A stretch of DNA of 36,681 nucleotides from NCBI GenBank assembly GCA_035698665.1, contig DASSBN010000034.1, positions 1-36,681 on the forward strand. The letters are read 5' to 3'. Origin of the DNA: DATEOR01 sp035698665. Its GTDB lineage: Bacteria > Actinomycetota > Thermoleophilia > Gaiellales > Gaiellaceae. The translations under genes were made by a program, and so were the position numbers. Shown piece after piece: positions 28,928-36,681 of the stretch. Position 1 is the stretch's first letter, and each line of letters begins with the position of its first letter. The notes under the pieces were generated by a model. It saw only the letters and a list, made by a program, of their open reading frames with translations, ran no database searches and was not told the DNA's origin.

Positions 28928-29879
28928 GCTCGGTGTGGGCGAGCGAATGCTCGCCGCTCGCGAGCTCGCCGCGGAGCTCCCCGACGGTCCCGAACCGCTC
29001 GGCGAGGACGTCGTGGTTGTGGATCGTCTCGAAGTTCACCTGGCGGGCCAGGACGAAGTCGTCGTCTGCGAGGCCGGCGTAGGCATCCAGGGCGCTCTTG
29101 ACCATGAGGCGCACGGAGTCCTCGACGAAGCGCGGCGTCAGATGCGCGTGCTCGACCACGAAGAGCTCGTCCGGCCGCTTGAGGAGCTCGTAGATCGGCG
29201 AGCTCATCGAGCGCTCGACGATGTCGACGAGGTCTTCGGCGTTCAGGCGCTCCTCCGTGCCGAGAAAGAGCGTGCCGCGGCCTCGTTGGTTGTGTGTGGC
29301 GAGCGGGACGAGCTCGAGGATGCGCTCGATATCTGCGTCCTGGAACCCCGCTTCGCCGAGCCGCTCGGCAGCTTCTGTGCGGACGAGGCCCTGCGCGCAC
29401 GGGCAGGCGTTGATCCCGGTCGCCTCGACTCCGACCACGCGCCGCGAGGCCGTGCGCGAGGCCGCCGCGATCCCGATGAGCGTGACGAGCTCCTGCGTGC
29501 GGAGCGCGGTCACGGGCGTCAAACGCTCGATCGGATAGCGCGCGGCGATCTTCACCTCTGCGCGGAGCGCCCGCTGGCGCTCGACGATCGCCCGCGCGAT
29601 CGCCTCGGCGAGGTTCTCGACGAGGAGCTTCTCCTCGATCACGACCTCGTCGATTGCCTCCTCGAAGACCTCCGGGAAGCGCGACATGTGCACGCCCTTC
29701 TGCGCCGGGTCGAGGTCGACGAAGCACTCGATCTCGGCCGAGACGAGAGCCTCGCCGCCGCCGTGCTGCATCCGCACGGCCTTCTGCACGCCGGTCACCC
29801 CGGCGCGCGAGAGCCCGATGCGAACCTCGGGCGTGGAGGCCTGCAGATCGCCTCCGGCGGTTAGTCTCTCCTGCTGCAC
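28899..29879 (-). CDS. folE2: GTP cyclohydrolase FolE2
   Basis: A 326-residue type IB GTP cyclohydrolase converting GTP to dihydroneopterin triphosphate for folate. The metal Cys lies in NACPCAQGL; QKGVHMSRF, LATHNQRGRGTLFLG and FVEDSVRLM are diagnostic. FolE2 works with metals other than zinc and often replaces or backs up FolE when zinc is short; no zinc-regulator site was seen. The GTG at 29879 has TACGGT 6 nt upstream. It converges on plsY with a 29-bp overlap and diverges from the kinase-like gene. Confidence 0.93.
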   Translation of the reverse strand: MQQERLTAGGDLQASTPEVRIGLSRAGVTGVQKAVRMQHGGGEALVSAEIECFVDLDPAQKGVHMSRFPEVFEEAIDEVVIEEKLLVENLAEAIARAIVERQRALRAEVKIAARYPIERLTPVTALRTQELVTLIGIAAASRTASRRVVGVEATGINACPCAQGLVRTEAAERLGEAGFQDADIERILELVPLATHNQRGRGTLFLGTEERLNAEDLVDIVERSMSSPIYELLKRPDELFVVEHAHLTPRFVEDSVRLMVKSALDAYAGLADDDFVLARQVNFETIHNHDVLAERFGTVGELRGELASGEHSLAHTELRDWLRAVA

Positions 29880-29885
29880 GTGCCA

Positions 29886-29891
29886 ACCGTA
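29886..29891 (-). promoter_or_regulatory. Leaderless-type -10 box (TACGGT) for folE2
   Basis: Minus-strand TACGGT ends 6 nt before the GTG at 29879, identical in hexamer and spacing to the DUF1697 promoter. Confidence 0.5.
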
Positions 29892-29903
29892 CCAAGGGGG
29901 GAA

Positions 29904-30482
29904 ATGGCCGACGAAGACCGATTCGCCCAGATCGTCTCCATCGGTGCGCACGACCTCTCGACGCCGCTCGCGACGGTCTACGGCTTCGCGAAGACACTGG
30001 CCAAGACGGATCTCGACGAGCCGGCCGCCCGGTACGTGGAGATGATCGAGGCGGCCTCGGCGCAGCTCCGCGACCTCGTCGAGGAGCTCTCCATCGTCAC
30101 GCGGATCGAGCGGGGCCGGTATGCGCCCGCGCTGACCGAGGCGGACTCCCTCGAGCTCGCCCGCGCGGCCTGTGCGGAGCTCGGCGAGCGCGTGCAGGTG
30201 AGCGGTGAAGGGGCCGCGGTGCAGATCGACCCCGAGGCGACGGGACGGGCGCTCCAGCGCCTGGCCAAGGCTGCCTCCCGGCACGGGGGCATCGACTCGG
30301 TCGCGCTCTACGTACGCGGTTCCGAGCTCGAGATCTCACCGCTCCTCGCGAACGCGGCCGGAGTCGTGACCGGCGAGGAGCTGCGGGAGCTCGGCGCAGT
30401 CGCCGCAGCCGCGCACCTCGAGGCCATCGGCGCCACCGTGGCCGCCGAGGACGAGCGCCTCCTGATCCGCTTCCCGAGCTAG
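29904..30482 (+). CDS. Histidine-kinase-like protein with HisKA domain and degenerate ATPase part
   Basis: A 192-residue soluble protein. The N-terminal 70 residues are a dimerisation/phosphotransfer domain with H16 in GAHDLSTPLATVYGFAKTL (H-box with the T-P pair kept), followed by a second helix (YVEMIEAASAQLRDLVEEL). The C-terminal half has the size and helix pattern of a HATPase start (QIDPEATGRALQRLAKAA), but no Asn box, no DxGxG (G1) and no GxGxG (G2) are present. It probably cannot phosphorylate itself. It could act as a phosphotransfer or scaffold protein (Spo0B-like in layout) for another regulator. No response regulator adjoins it. ATG with AAGGGGGG. Its TAG interlocks with the next gene in CTAG. 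Confidence 0.72.
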   Translation: MADEDRFAQIVSIGAHDLSTPLATVYGFAKTLAKTDLDEPAARYVEMIEAASAQLRDLVEELSIVTRIERGRYAPALTEADSLELARAACAELGERVQVSGEGAAVQIDPEATGRALQRLAKAASRHGGIDSVALYVRGSELEISPLLANAAGVVTGEELRELGAVAAAAHLEAIGATVAAEDERLLIRFPS

Positions 30483-31084
30483 CCCATCTTGAGCGGATCG
30501 ACGTAGAGGTCGTCGATCTGCCACTTGGCCCCGAGGCCGATGGGTGTGAACCGGAACGAGACCGTCACGCGCCCGTCGTTCAAGAGGCCCAAGACGTCGA
30601 GGAGCGCGACCGCGGGGAGCGAGGGCGCCCAGCTTCCACCGCCGGTGTTCACTCCGGCGGGCAGGGTGAAGGTATGGCCGGCGCTGTCGCGCACGATCGC
30701 GTCGACCTTGAGGGTCGAGAGCAGGATCAGGCCCTTGTTCTTCGCGACGTAGCGGGCGAAGACGTCGAGCGTCTCGACGCACATCGCCGGGCTCGTCGCG
30801 GAGCTGCCGGAAGGGAGGTACAGGGAGTACCGGCCTGCGCCGCTCAGATTGAACGACTCGTTGCCGGACACGACGGCCGCGCCGCCGCGAAGCTGCCACC
30901 CCTGCGCGCCTGCCTCGAAGCCGCCGTTCGGGGCGAGCGTGTACGAGATCGGGTCGAGCCAGCGCAGGAACGGCCGGCTCATGTCCTGGTCGGGACAGCC
31001 GTTGAGGACCGTCGCGCCCGCAGGCGCCGCCGTTGCCGTGACCAATCCGATGACGAGCGCGAAAGCCGCTCCTAGACGCCTCAT
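30479..31084 (-). CDS. Secreted beta-rich protein of unknown function (201 aa)
   Basis: Signal peptide at 1-24 (RRLGAAFALVIGLVTATAAPAGA, cleavage near AGA-T). The mature part has two cysteines (CPDQDM near the N-terminus and MCVETLDVF), an NGGFEAGAQGWQLRGGAAVV segment typical of carbohydrate-binding-like or jelly-roll folds, and alternate strands to the end (VTVSFRFTPIGLGAKWQIDDLYVDP). A role in binding extracellular sugars is possible but only from this resemblance. ATG preceded by GGAGAGGAA. The ends interlock with the kinase-like gene. Confidence 0.72.
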   Translation of the reverse strand: MRRLGAAFALVIGLVTATAAPAGATVLNGCPDQDMSRPFLRWLDPISYTLAPNGGFEAGAQGWQLRGGAAVVSGNESFNLSGAGRYSLYLPSGSSATSPAMCVETLDVFARYVAKNKGLILLSTLKVDAIVRDSAGHTFTLPAGVNTGGGSWAPSLPAVALLDVLGLLNDGRVTVSFRFTPIGLGAKWQIDDLYVDPLKMG

Positions 31085-31212
31085 GTCCCGATTCCTCTCC
31101 TAGCCGCTTTCGTCGCACTGTGGTGGCGATTCGGGGCTTGCTCCATCCCTCGGTGGAGGGATCGTGGGCGCGCTCGTCAAGACCTGCCTTTTGCCCGCCG
31201 ATACCCGTCTGG

Positions 31213-32562
31213 ATGAGCACCGAGCCCGTCCGGCTGCCCGCACCCCCTTCGATCACCGAAGCGGATCACGACGGCGACGCGCTGATCGAGGAGCGACGCG
31301 CGCGCGCCGCCGCGCCCCTCGAGCGCCGCGACTCCAGGGTCACGAGTGTCAGCGCATTCGCGTTCCTCGCCTCGTGCGCGGCTCTTCAAATCGCGTTCCC
31401 CGGTGACCGTCATCCGTCGATCGCCCTGCTCGTCCTCCTTGTCGCCGGCTACGCCGTTGCGTCGAAGGTCGAGTTCGAGGTCGGGATCGGTTCGGCAATC
31501 CCGACGCAGCTCGTGTTCGTCCCGATGCTCTTTCTCCTCCCGCCGTCGATGGTCCCGCTGTGCGTCGCCGTCGGCCTCCTGCTCGGAAACATGGCCGCCT
31601 ACCTCAGGCGGCAGGAGCATCCCGAGCGTGCCCTCGTGGTGGTCGCGAGCTCGTGGAACGCGGTCGGCGGCGCGCTCGTGATCGCGCTCGCCGGGGAGCC
31701 CGACGCGGCGTGGTCGGTCTGGCCGGTCCTGCTCGCAGCGGTGCTTGCACAGTTCGTCCTCGACTTCCTCGGATCCGCCGCCCGCGCCTGGTTCGCGTTC
31801 GGCATCGCTCCGCAGGCCCACGTCCGCCTGATGGCCTGGGTCTACGGCGTCGACCTGGCTCTCACGCCGATCGCGCTCCTGACCGCGATCGTCGCCGACG
31901 ACCAGCCGGCGGCGCTTCTCGTCGTCCTTCCGCTCCTCGCACTGCTCGCCTTCCTCGCGCAGGAACGCAGGCACCGCATCGACCACGCGCTCGAGCTCGG
32001 GCACGCGTACCGCGGCACGGCCTTCCTGCTCGGAGACGTCATCGAGGCCGACGACGAGTACACGGGGAACCACTCTCGCCAGGTCGTCGAGTTGACACTC
32101 GCGGTCGCCGACCGGCTCGGCCTCTCGTCGCGACAGCGCCGCAGCGCCGAGCTGACGGCGCTCCTCCACGACGTGGGCAAGATCCGGATTCCGGCCGAGA
32201 TCATCAACAAGCCCGCTGCGCTCACCGACGAGGAGCGCGCGGTCATCAACACGCACACGATCGAAGGTGAGCGGATGCTCGAGCGCGTGGGCGGCCTCCT
32301 CGGCGAGGTGGGCAGGCTCGTCCGCTCCTGCCACGAGCGGTGGGACGGCCAGGGCTATCCGGATGGGCTCGCCGGCGAGGACATCCCGCTCGTGGCGCGC
32401 ATCGTCTGCTGCTGCGATGCCTATAACGCAATGACGACCGACCGCCCCTACCGCGCCGCGCTGCCCGCGGCCGAGGCGCTCGCCGAGGTGGAGCGAAACG
32501 CCGGCACGCAGTTCGACCCGCGCGTAGTCGAAGCGCTCGCCGAGGCCGTCCGCCTCGGCTAG
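31213..32562 (+). CDS. Membrane HD-GYP protein (cyclic-di-GMP phosphodiesterase candidate)
   Basis: A 449-residue protein. N-terminal residues 45-250 hold about seven hydrophobic segments (MASE-like sensor, e.g. ALLVLLVAGYAVA, LVFVPMLFLLPPSMVPLCVA, LALTPIALLTAIVA). The C-terminal domain is HD-GYP: H319-D320 (ALLHDVGKIRIP), THTIEGERML, then H374-E375-x-x-D378-G-x-G381-Y382-P383 and RIVCCCDAYNAMTTDRPYR. HD-GYP domains hydrolyse cyclic-di-GMP with a bi- or trinuclear iron centre. The ATG at 31213 gives a short hydrophilic lead; the frame is open further upstream to a GTG at 31120. Its TAG interlocks with the convergent gene. Confidence 0.87.
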   Translation: MSTEPVRLPAPPSITEADHDGDALIEERRARAAAPLERRDSRVTSVSAFAFLASCAALQIAFPGDRHPSIALLVLLVAGYAVASKVEFEVGIGSAIPTQLVFVPMLFLLPPSMVPLCVAVGLLLGNMAAYLRRQEHPERALVVVASSWNAVGGALVIALAGEPDAAWSVWPVLLAAVLAQFVLDFLGSAARAWFAFGIAPQAHVRLMAWVYGVDLALTPIALLTAIVADDQPAALLVVLPLLALLAFLAQERRHRIDHALELGHAYRGTAFLLGDVIEADDEYTGNHSRQVVELTLAVADRLGLSSRQRRSAELTALLHDVGKIRIPAEIINKPAALTDEERAVINTHTIEGERMLERVGGLLGEVGRLVRSCHERWDGQGYPDGLAGEDIPLVARIVCCCDAYNAMTTDRPYRAALPAAEALAEVERNAGTQFDPRVVEALAEAVRLG

Positions 32563-33128
32563 CGAGCGCGGCCCGCGACCGGCGCCGACCCCGCCGGCTG
32601 CGGTCGCCAGAGCGGGAAGGCGATGGCACAGCCGGCGAGGACGGCGACGACCAGGGCCGCACTGGACCCGCCCGCGCCGGGCTTGACCGTCATCACGTAG
32701 ACGACGGCAAGCGTCAAGGTCAGCGTGGTGATCTTCGCGCTCCAGCCGAGCGGGTCGCGCACGAGAGCGCGCGCCCGCGGCGAGAGCCCGTTCTCCATGA
32801 CTTCCTTCTTCAACGCCCGCCCGCGCGAGGCGTCGATCCCGTCCCCCAGGAGAACGATGAGGACGAGGCCTGCGATGGCTGCATCGATCCACGGCGTCGA
32901 CCAGCTCCAGGTGTGCTGCGTCATGTAAGCCCCCGTCGCGAAGAGCCCGATCGCGGCGACCGGGAACGCGGGCACGACGCGGTGGATCAGCGAGCCCCAG
33001 CGGCCGATGTCGGCCGGCGTCTCCGCGAGGCGGAGCTCGAGCGATGCGAAGGTGACGAGCGAGGCCGTCGCGATCGCGAGAAGAAGCGAGAGCAGGTGCA
33101 GATAGAGCGCGAGGGAGTAGGCGTGCAA
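32559..33128 (-). CDS. Four-segment membrane protein, DUF2269-like
   Basis: A 189-residue protein with hydrophobic segments at about 6-30 (LALYLHLLSLLLAIATASLVTF), 50-70 (VVPAFPVAAIGLFATGAYM), 84-96 (AAIAGLVLIVLLG), 130-150 and 155-175. Two His near the first and second segments (YLHLL and IHRVV) could bind metal or haem, as in the CopD/DUF2269 group; the assignment is tentative. TTG start without a strong Shine-Dalgarno. A 13-bp palindrome lies 28 bp upstream. Convergent with the HD-GYP gene through an interlocked CTAG. Confidence 0.65.
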   Translation of the reverse strand: MHAYSLALYLHLLSLLLAIATASLVTFASLELRLAETPADIGRWGSLIHRVVPAFPVAAIGLFATGAYMTQHTWSWSTPWIDAAIAGLVLIVLLGDGIDASRGRALKKEVMENGLSPRARALVRDPLGWSAKITTLTLTLAVVYVMTVKPGAGGSSAALVVAVLAGCAIAFPLWRPQPAGSAPVAGRAR

Positions 33129-33155
33129 GTGGAGACCCCGTCCTAAAGAAGGTAG

Positions 33156-33168
33156 ATCGCTAAGCGAT
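33156..33168. promoter_or_regulatory. 13-bp palindrome, possible operator
   Basis: ATCGCT, central A, AGCGAT: a perfect odd palindrome in the 78-bp gap upstream of the membrane-protein gene and downstream of the Fpg/Nei gene. It could be an operator or the stem of a weak terminator for the glycosylase gene. Confidence 0.35.
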
Positions 33169-33206
33169 GTAGGAGTAAAGCGCGGACGCCGGGGCCTGTC
33201 AACCTC

Positions 33207-34034
33207 CTAACGGAGGAGCCGCGAGAGGCGGCGGTCTTTGAGGATGCGCCCCTCGGTCTGGCAGGTCGGGCAGTAGTAGATCGTGTGCTCGTCGAAATCG
33301 ACCTGCGCGAGCGGGGTTCCGCAGCGGGGGCACGGCTCCCCCAGCCGGTTGTGGACGCGGTAGATCTTCTTGTCGGAGGCGCCGCGCTCGCGCAGGTCGA
33401 GGCCGCGGGCCAGCTCCTCCTGGATCGCGTCGTTCAGGCGCTCGACCTCATCTCCCGCCAGCTCGGTCGTGAGCGCGTAGGGCGAGAGCTGCGCGTGGTT
33501 CAGGATCTCGTTCGCCCAGGCGCGGCCGATGCCCGCGATCAGCCGCTGGTCACGGAGGAAGGCGTGCAGCCGGCGCGAGTCGGAGCCGAGGATCTCGCCG
33601 AGCTCGCCCGTGCTCAGGCCATACGCCTCCGGCCCGACGTGCGCCAGCTCCTCCTCGATCGCCTCAGGCGTGTAGAGCCCGACCTTGGCGCGCTTCTTCG
33701 CGCCGGCCTCGGTGAGGACGAGCGAGCTGCCGTCATCGAAGGACAGGCGGAAGGCCGGCGTCTTCGGCTGCTTGTCGCCGTGACGCAGGAAGCGAAGCCT
33801 CCCCGCGCTCATGAGGTGGATATGCAGGACGAGCTCGCCGTCCTCGGTCGGCAGGAGGATGTTCTTCGCGCGCCGCTCGGCACCGGCGAAGCGGCGGCCT
33901 TCGAGCGTGGAGAGCGGCGGGTCGTAGGTCTTGAGGGTGGCGACGTGCGCCGGGCCCGCCTTGGCGACCGGGAAGGCGCGCACCGGCTCGTCGAGCGCGC
34001 GGCGGAGCGCTTCGATCTCCGGGAACTCAGGCAC
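33207..34034 (-). CDS. Fpg/Nei-family DNA glycosylase
   Basis: A 275-residue base-excision glycosylase/AP lyase. After Met removal the catalytic Pro and Glu are at 2-3 (PEFPEIE). RRAKNILLP carries the conserved beta-hairpin Lys, LHIHLMSAGRLRF is the family strand, IAGIGRAWANEIL is the helix-two-turn-helix region, and the C-terminal zinc finger has CPRCG and YYCPTCQ. These enzymes excise oxidised bases. The opening PEFPEIEALRR and substitution pattern differ from standard MutM (PELPEVE), so it may be a MutM or Nei relative with different base choice. GTG start with GGGAGGT. The first 8 bases overlap the upstream gene's end. Confidence 0.9.
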   Translation of the reverse strand: MPEFPEIEALRRALDEPVRAFPVAKAGPAHVATLKTYDPPLSTLEGRRFAGAERRAKNILLPTEDGELVLHIHLMSAGRLRFLRHGDKQPKTPAFRLSFDDGSSLVLTEAGAKKRAKVGLYTPEAIEEELAHVGPEAYGLSTGELGEILGSDSRRLHAFLRDQRLIAGIGRAWANEILNHAQLSPYALTTELAGDEVERLNDAIQEELARGLDLRERGASDKKIYRVHNRLGEPCPRCGTPLAQVDFDEHTIYYCPTCQTEGRILKDRRLSRLLR

Positions 34035-34515
34035 CTGCGACCTCCCGGTACGCGAACCCGTTCGGACCTTCGTACTCCTCGTAGGCCATGACGTCGAGCT
34101 CCTTCAGCCGGTCCGGGCGGCCCGCATACGAGCGGAGGAGCCGCGCGCCGGCGTTGATGAAGTAATCCCGCTCCTCGACCGGGTCGTAGGCGAGAGCGCG
34201 AGCCTCCTCGTAGAACACGCGGTCGGCGTCGAGGTCGAGCTTCCGCGCGCTCACATGGAGGAGCGTGAGGATCACCGTCGTGTCGCGCCAGTCCGGCCAG
34301 CCGCCTTCGAGCGCGAGTGCGGCGAGGCCGAACCGGATCCGCTCCGGATCGTTCTCACGCACCGCCTTCTCGGCAGCCTCCTGCGCGAGGCCGTCGAGGA
34401 TGCCCGCCTCGGTTTGGGTCAGCGCGGCGTTCATCGCCGTGCGCTCCTCCGGCTCGGCGTCGCGGAAGGCGGTCACCGCCGCCTCGAGCTCGTTTCTCTT
34501 ACGCTCCTCGGCCAT
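34027..34515 (-). CDS. Unknown 162-aa helical protein upstream of the Fpg/Nei gene
   Basis: An acidic, helical, cytoplasmic protein: EERKRNELEAAVTAFRDAEP; AMNAALTQTEAGILDGLAQ; RIRFGLAALALEGGWPDWRD; ADRVFYEEARALAYDPVEER; DVMAYEEYEGPNGFAYREV. No family recognised. The gene overlaps the glycosylase start by 8 bp, so the two are coupled. Its ATG and that of the divergent asparaginase gene share CATG at 34513-34516, so there is no room for promoters outside coding sequence. Confidence 0.72.
   Translation of the reverse strand: MAEERKRNELEAAVTAFRDAEPEERTAMNAALTQTEAGILDGLAQEAAEKAVRENDPERIRFGLAALALEGGWPDWRDTTVILTLLHVSARKLDLDADRVFYEEARALAYDPVEERDYFINAGARLLRSYAGRPDRLKELDVMAYEEYEGPNGFAYREVAGA
34500..34505 (+). 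promoter_or_regulatory. Leaderless-type -10 box (TACGCT) for the asparaginase gene
   Basis: TACGCT ends 8 nt before the ATG at 34514 and lies inside the first codons of the divergent gene. Confidence 0.45.
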
Positions 34516-35386
34516 GGATGCGCTCACAGTAGCCGTCGTCCGCGGAGGGCTGGTCGAGTCGCGGCACACGATCCACGCGGTCCGGTTGGATGCCGCTGGA
34601 CAGCTCGCCGAGGCGCGTGGCGATGCCGGCCTCGTCACGTTCATGCGCTCGGCGGCCAAGCCGATCCAGGCGCTTTCCCTCGTTCGCTCCTACGACGATC
34701 TCGCCGACGAGGACGTGGCGATCGCGGCTGCGTCTCACCACGCGAGAGCCGAGCAGGTCGCGGCGGCCCGGGAGCTCCTCGCCCGCGCCGGAGCGACCGA
34801 GGACGACCTCGAGTGCGGCGCTGTCGACGGGAGCCGCCTGAACCACAACTGCTCGGGCAAGCACGCGGGCTTCCTCTGTGTCTGTGCCGTGCGCGGCTGG
34901 CCCTTCCAGGACTACCGGCTGCCCGAGCACCCGCTCCAGCAGACGCTTCTCCAGGAGATGGCCGCCGCGGCCGGCGTGGCCGCCGAACGGATCCCGACTG
35001 CCGTCGACGGGTGCGGTGTCGTCACCTTCGGGCTCTCGCTGGAGCACATGGCGTCGGCCTTCGGGCGCCTTGCGCGAGGTGAGCTAGACGGGGCCGAGCG
35101 GGTCACCGCCGCGATGAAGGCGCACCCAGCCCTCGTCGAAGGTCCTGGCTCGGCGGCGACCGAGGTCATGCAGGCGCTACCCGGCTCCTTCGCCAAGGGG
35201 GGAGCCGAGGGCGTCCTCTGCGTCGGCCTCGAAGACGGCTCCGCCTTGGCGCTCAAGGCGGAGGACGGGTCGAGCCGCGGGCTCCTCCCGGCAGCGGCTG
35301 CGCTGCTCGACCTGGCCGACCTGCGGGCAAGCACGATTCGCTCGAGCCGCGGCGAGGCGGTCGGGGAGATCGTTGCGGAATCCTAG
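34514..35386 (+). CDS. Asparaginase II-type (AnsII, rhizobial class) amidohydrolase
   Basis: A 290-residue protein of the L-asparaginase II family, which hydrolyses asparagine to aspartate and ammonia through a fold unrelated to classic E. coli AnsA/AnsB. RSAAKPIQALSLVRS, ASHHARAEQVAAARELL, LNHNCSGKHAGFL and AVDGCGVVTFGLSL match the family blocks, and the Ser, Lys and Cys residues in them correspond to the proposed active site. ATG placement follows the overlapping CATG with the divergent gene. Likely cytoplasmic; no signal peptide. The primary sigma gene follows after 134 bp. Confidence 0.87.
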   Translation: MDALTVAVVRGGLVESRHTIHAVRLDAAGQLAEARGDAGLVTFMRSAAKPIQALSLVRSYDDLADEDVAIAAASHHARAEQVAAARELLARAGATEDDLECGAVDGSRLNHNCSGKHAGFLCVCAVRGWPFQDYRLPEHPLQQTLLQEMAAAAGVAAERIPTAVDGCGVVTFGLSLEHMASAFGRLARGELDGAERVTAAMKAHPALVEGPGSAATEVMQALPGSFAKGGAEGVLCVGLEDGSALALKAEDGSSRGLLPAAAALLDLADLRASTIRSSRGEAVGEIVAES

Positions 35387-35410
35387 CCTTCCGCTTTTCG
35401 GAAACCGTTG

Positions 35411-35416
35411 TAGAAT
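35411..35416 (+). promoter_or_regulatory. -10 box (TAGAAT) upstream of the primary sigma gene
   Basis: The most consensus-like -10 hexamer in the window, about 105 bp before the sigma ATG. A 7-bp stem CCCCGGC/GCCGGGG (35417-35423 and 35439-35445) begins at once, and a second stem CCGGC/GCCGG (35460-35464 and 35477-35481) follows, giving a structured leader that ends in GAGGGAGAG. Confidence 0.5.
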
Positions 35417-35520
35417 CCCCGGCCTGATGTGCCTGTGAGCCGGGGGATGTTGGATCTCTCCGGCTCTTTTCGTTCCGCCGGCGTCAAGTAGCAGAGGTAA
35501 CGAGAAGCAGAGGGAGAGCA

Positions 35521-36618
<1,098 letters not shown>

Positions 36619-36625
36619 TCAGCAG

Positions 36626-36642
36626 GCGCCGGAATCCGGCGC
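36626..36642 (+). terminator. Hairpin after the primary sigma gene
   Basis: GCGCCGG and CCGGCGC around a 3-base loop AAT, 8 bp after the stop codon. No U-tract, as usual for high-GC terminator-like hairpins. Confidence 0.5.
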
Positions 36643-36681
36643 GTAGACCGGTCTCGTCGAGAGCACCGTAACGAGGCGGTC

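Noticed and set aside
30336..31256. Minus-strand 306-codon frame over the secreted-protein gene
   Set aside because: Out of frame with the signal-peptide protein, Arg-rich and without motifs; it also runs through the kinase-like gene end.
33129..33206. Small RNA or tRNA-like gene in the gap before the membrane-protein gene
   Set aside because: Only a short 13-bp palindrome is visible; no cloverleaf or other supported RNA fold.

Overview
The window is GC-rich (roughly 70% G+C by eye) and almost fully coding: about 43 protein genes, one tRNA and very short intergenic gaps. Gene content points to a high-GC actinobacterium: an OmpR-type response regulator and kinase beside an HtrA protease (as in mycobacterial MprAB-PepD), a SigK/RskA-like pair, a ferrochelatase without Fe-S cysteines, ThyX, FolE2, a LigD-type polymerase domain and TANNNT -10 boxes. 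The mixture, with tmk-holB-ricT synteny, fits the deep-branching class Thermoleophilia (Gaiellales/Solirubrobacterales) better than Streptomyces or Mycobacterium. That placement is inference; no 16S rRNA is present.

Layout. 1-5.3 kb: a partial flavin amine oxidase, a GNAT acetyltransferase, a VOC-fold protein bracketed by two identical 23-bp palindromes, an SMP-30-type hydrolase, a ferritin-like DUF892 protein, an arginase/agmatinase and a methyltransferase. 5.3-7.8 kb (minus): a haem cluster hemE-hemH followed by two small unknown genes. 7.8-9.3 kb (minus): an NAD-dependent epimerase and a LytR_C membrane protein, divergent from tmk-holB-ricT (9.3-11.8 kb, plus). 11.8-14.0 kb: an ECF sigma factor with a membrane-anchored tail, a beta-carbonic anhydrase and a Fe/Mn superoxide dismutase. 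14.0-18.0 kb: an envelope-stress-like module (response regulator, sensor kinase, a secreted helical protein, HtrA protease) carrying phased 11-bp repeats of TTCTTAG at both target promoters. 18.06 kb: tRNA-Thr(CGU). 18.2-21.3 kb: a DUF4386 membrane protein, LigD-type polymerase, DUF1697 and a TPR membrane protein. 21.5-23.1 kb: DoxX, a 76-aa unknown, an ECF sigma factor and a zinc-finger anti-sigma candidate in one overlapping operon. 23.1-27.6 kb: a secreted HExxH metalloprotease, thyX, a non-coding doublet of the same 23-bp palindrome, RskA-like anti-sigma, its sigma factor and an SDR. 27.7-30.5 kb: a divergent second superoxide dismutase, plsY, folE2 and a truncated kinase-like protein. 30.5-36.7 kb: a secreted protein, a membrane HD-GYP protein, a small membrane protein, an Fpg/Nei glycosylase, an unknown protein, an asparaginase-II-type protein and the primary sigma factor.

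Four patterns cut across the genes. (1) Four identical 23-bp perfect palindromes occur in two pairs. (2) Many transcription-unit heads carry TANNNT exactly 6-8 nt before a GTG/ATG start, the geometry of leaderless mRNAs. (3) Six of nine convergent gene pairs are butted or interlocked through CTAG/TAGCTA so that both genes end with TAG. (4) Four TAG/TAA stop codons also form the first bases of a candidate -10 box for the next gene. Four sigma factors, two with clear anti-sigma partners and one with its own membrane tail, make this a regulator-rich segment.
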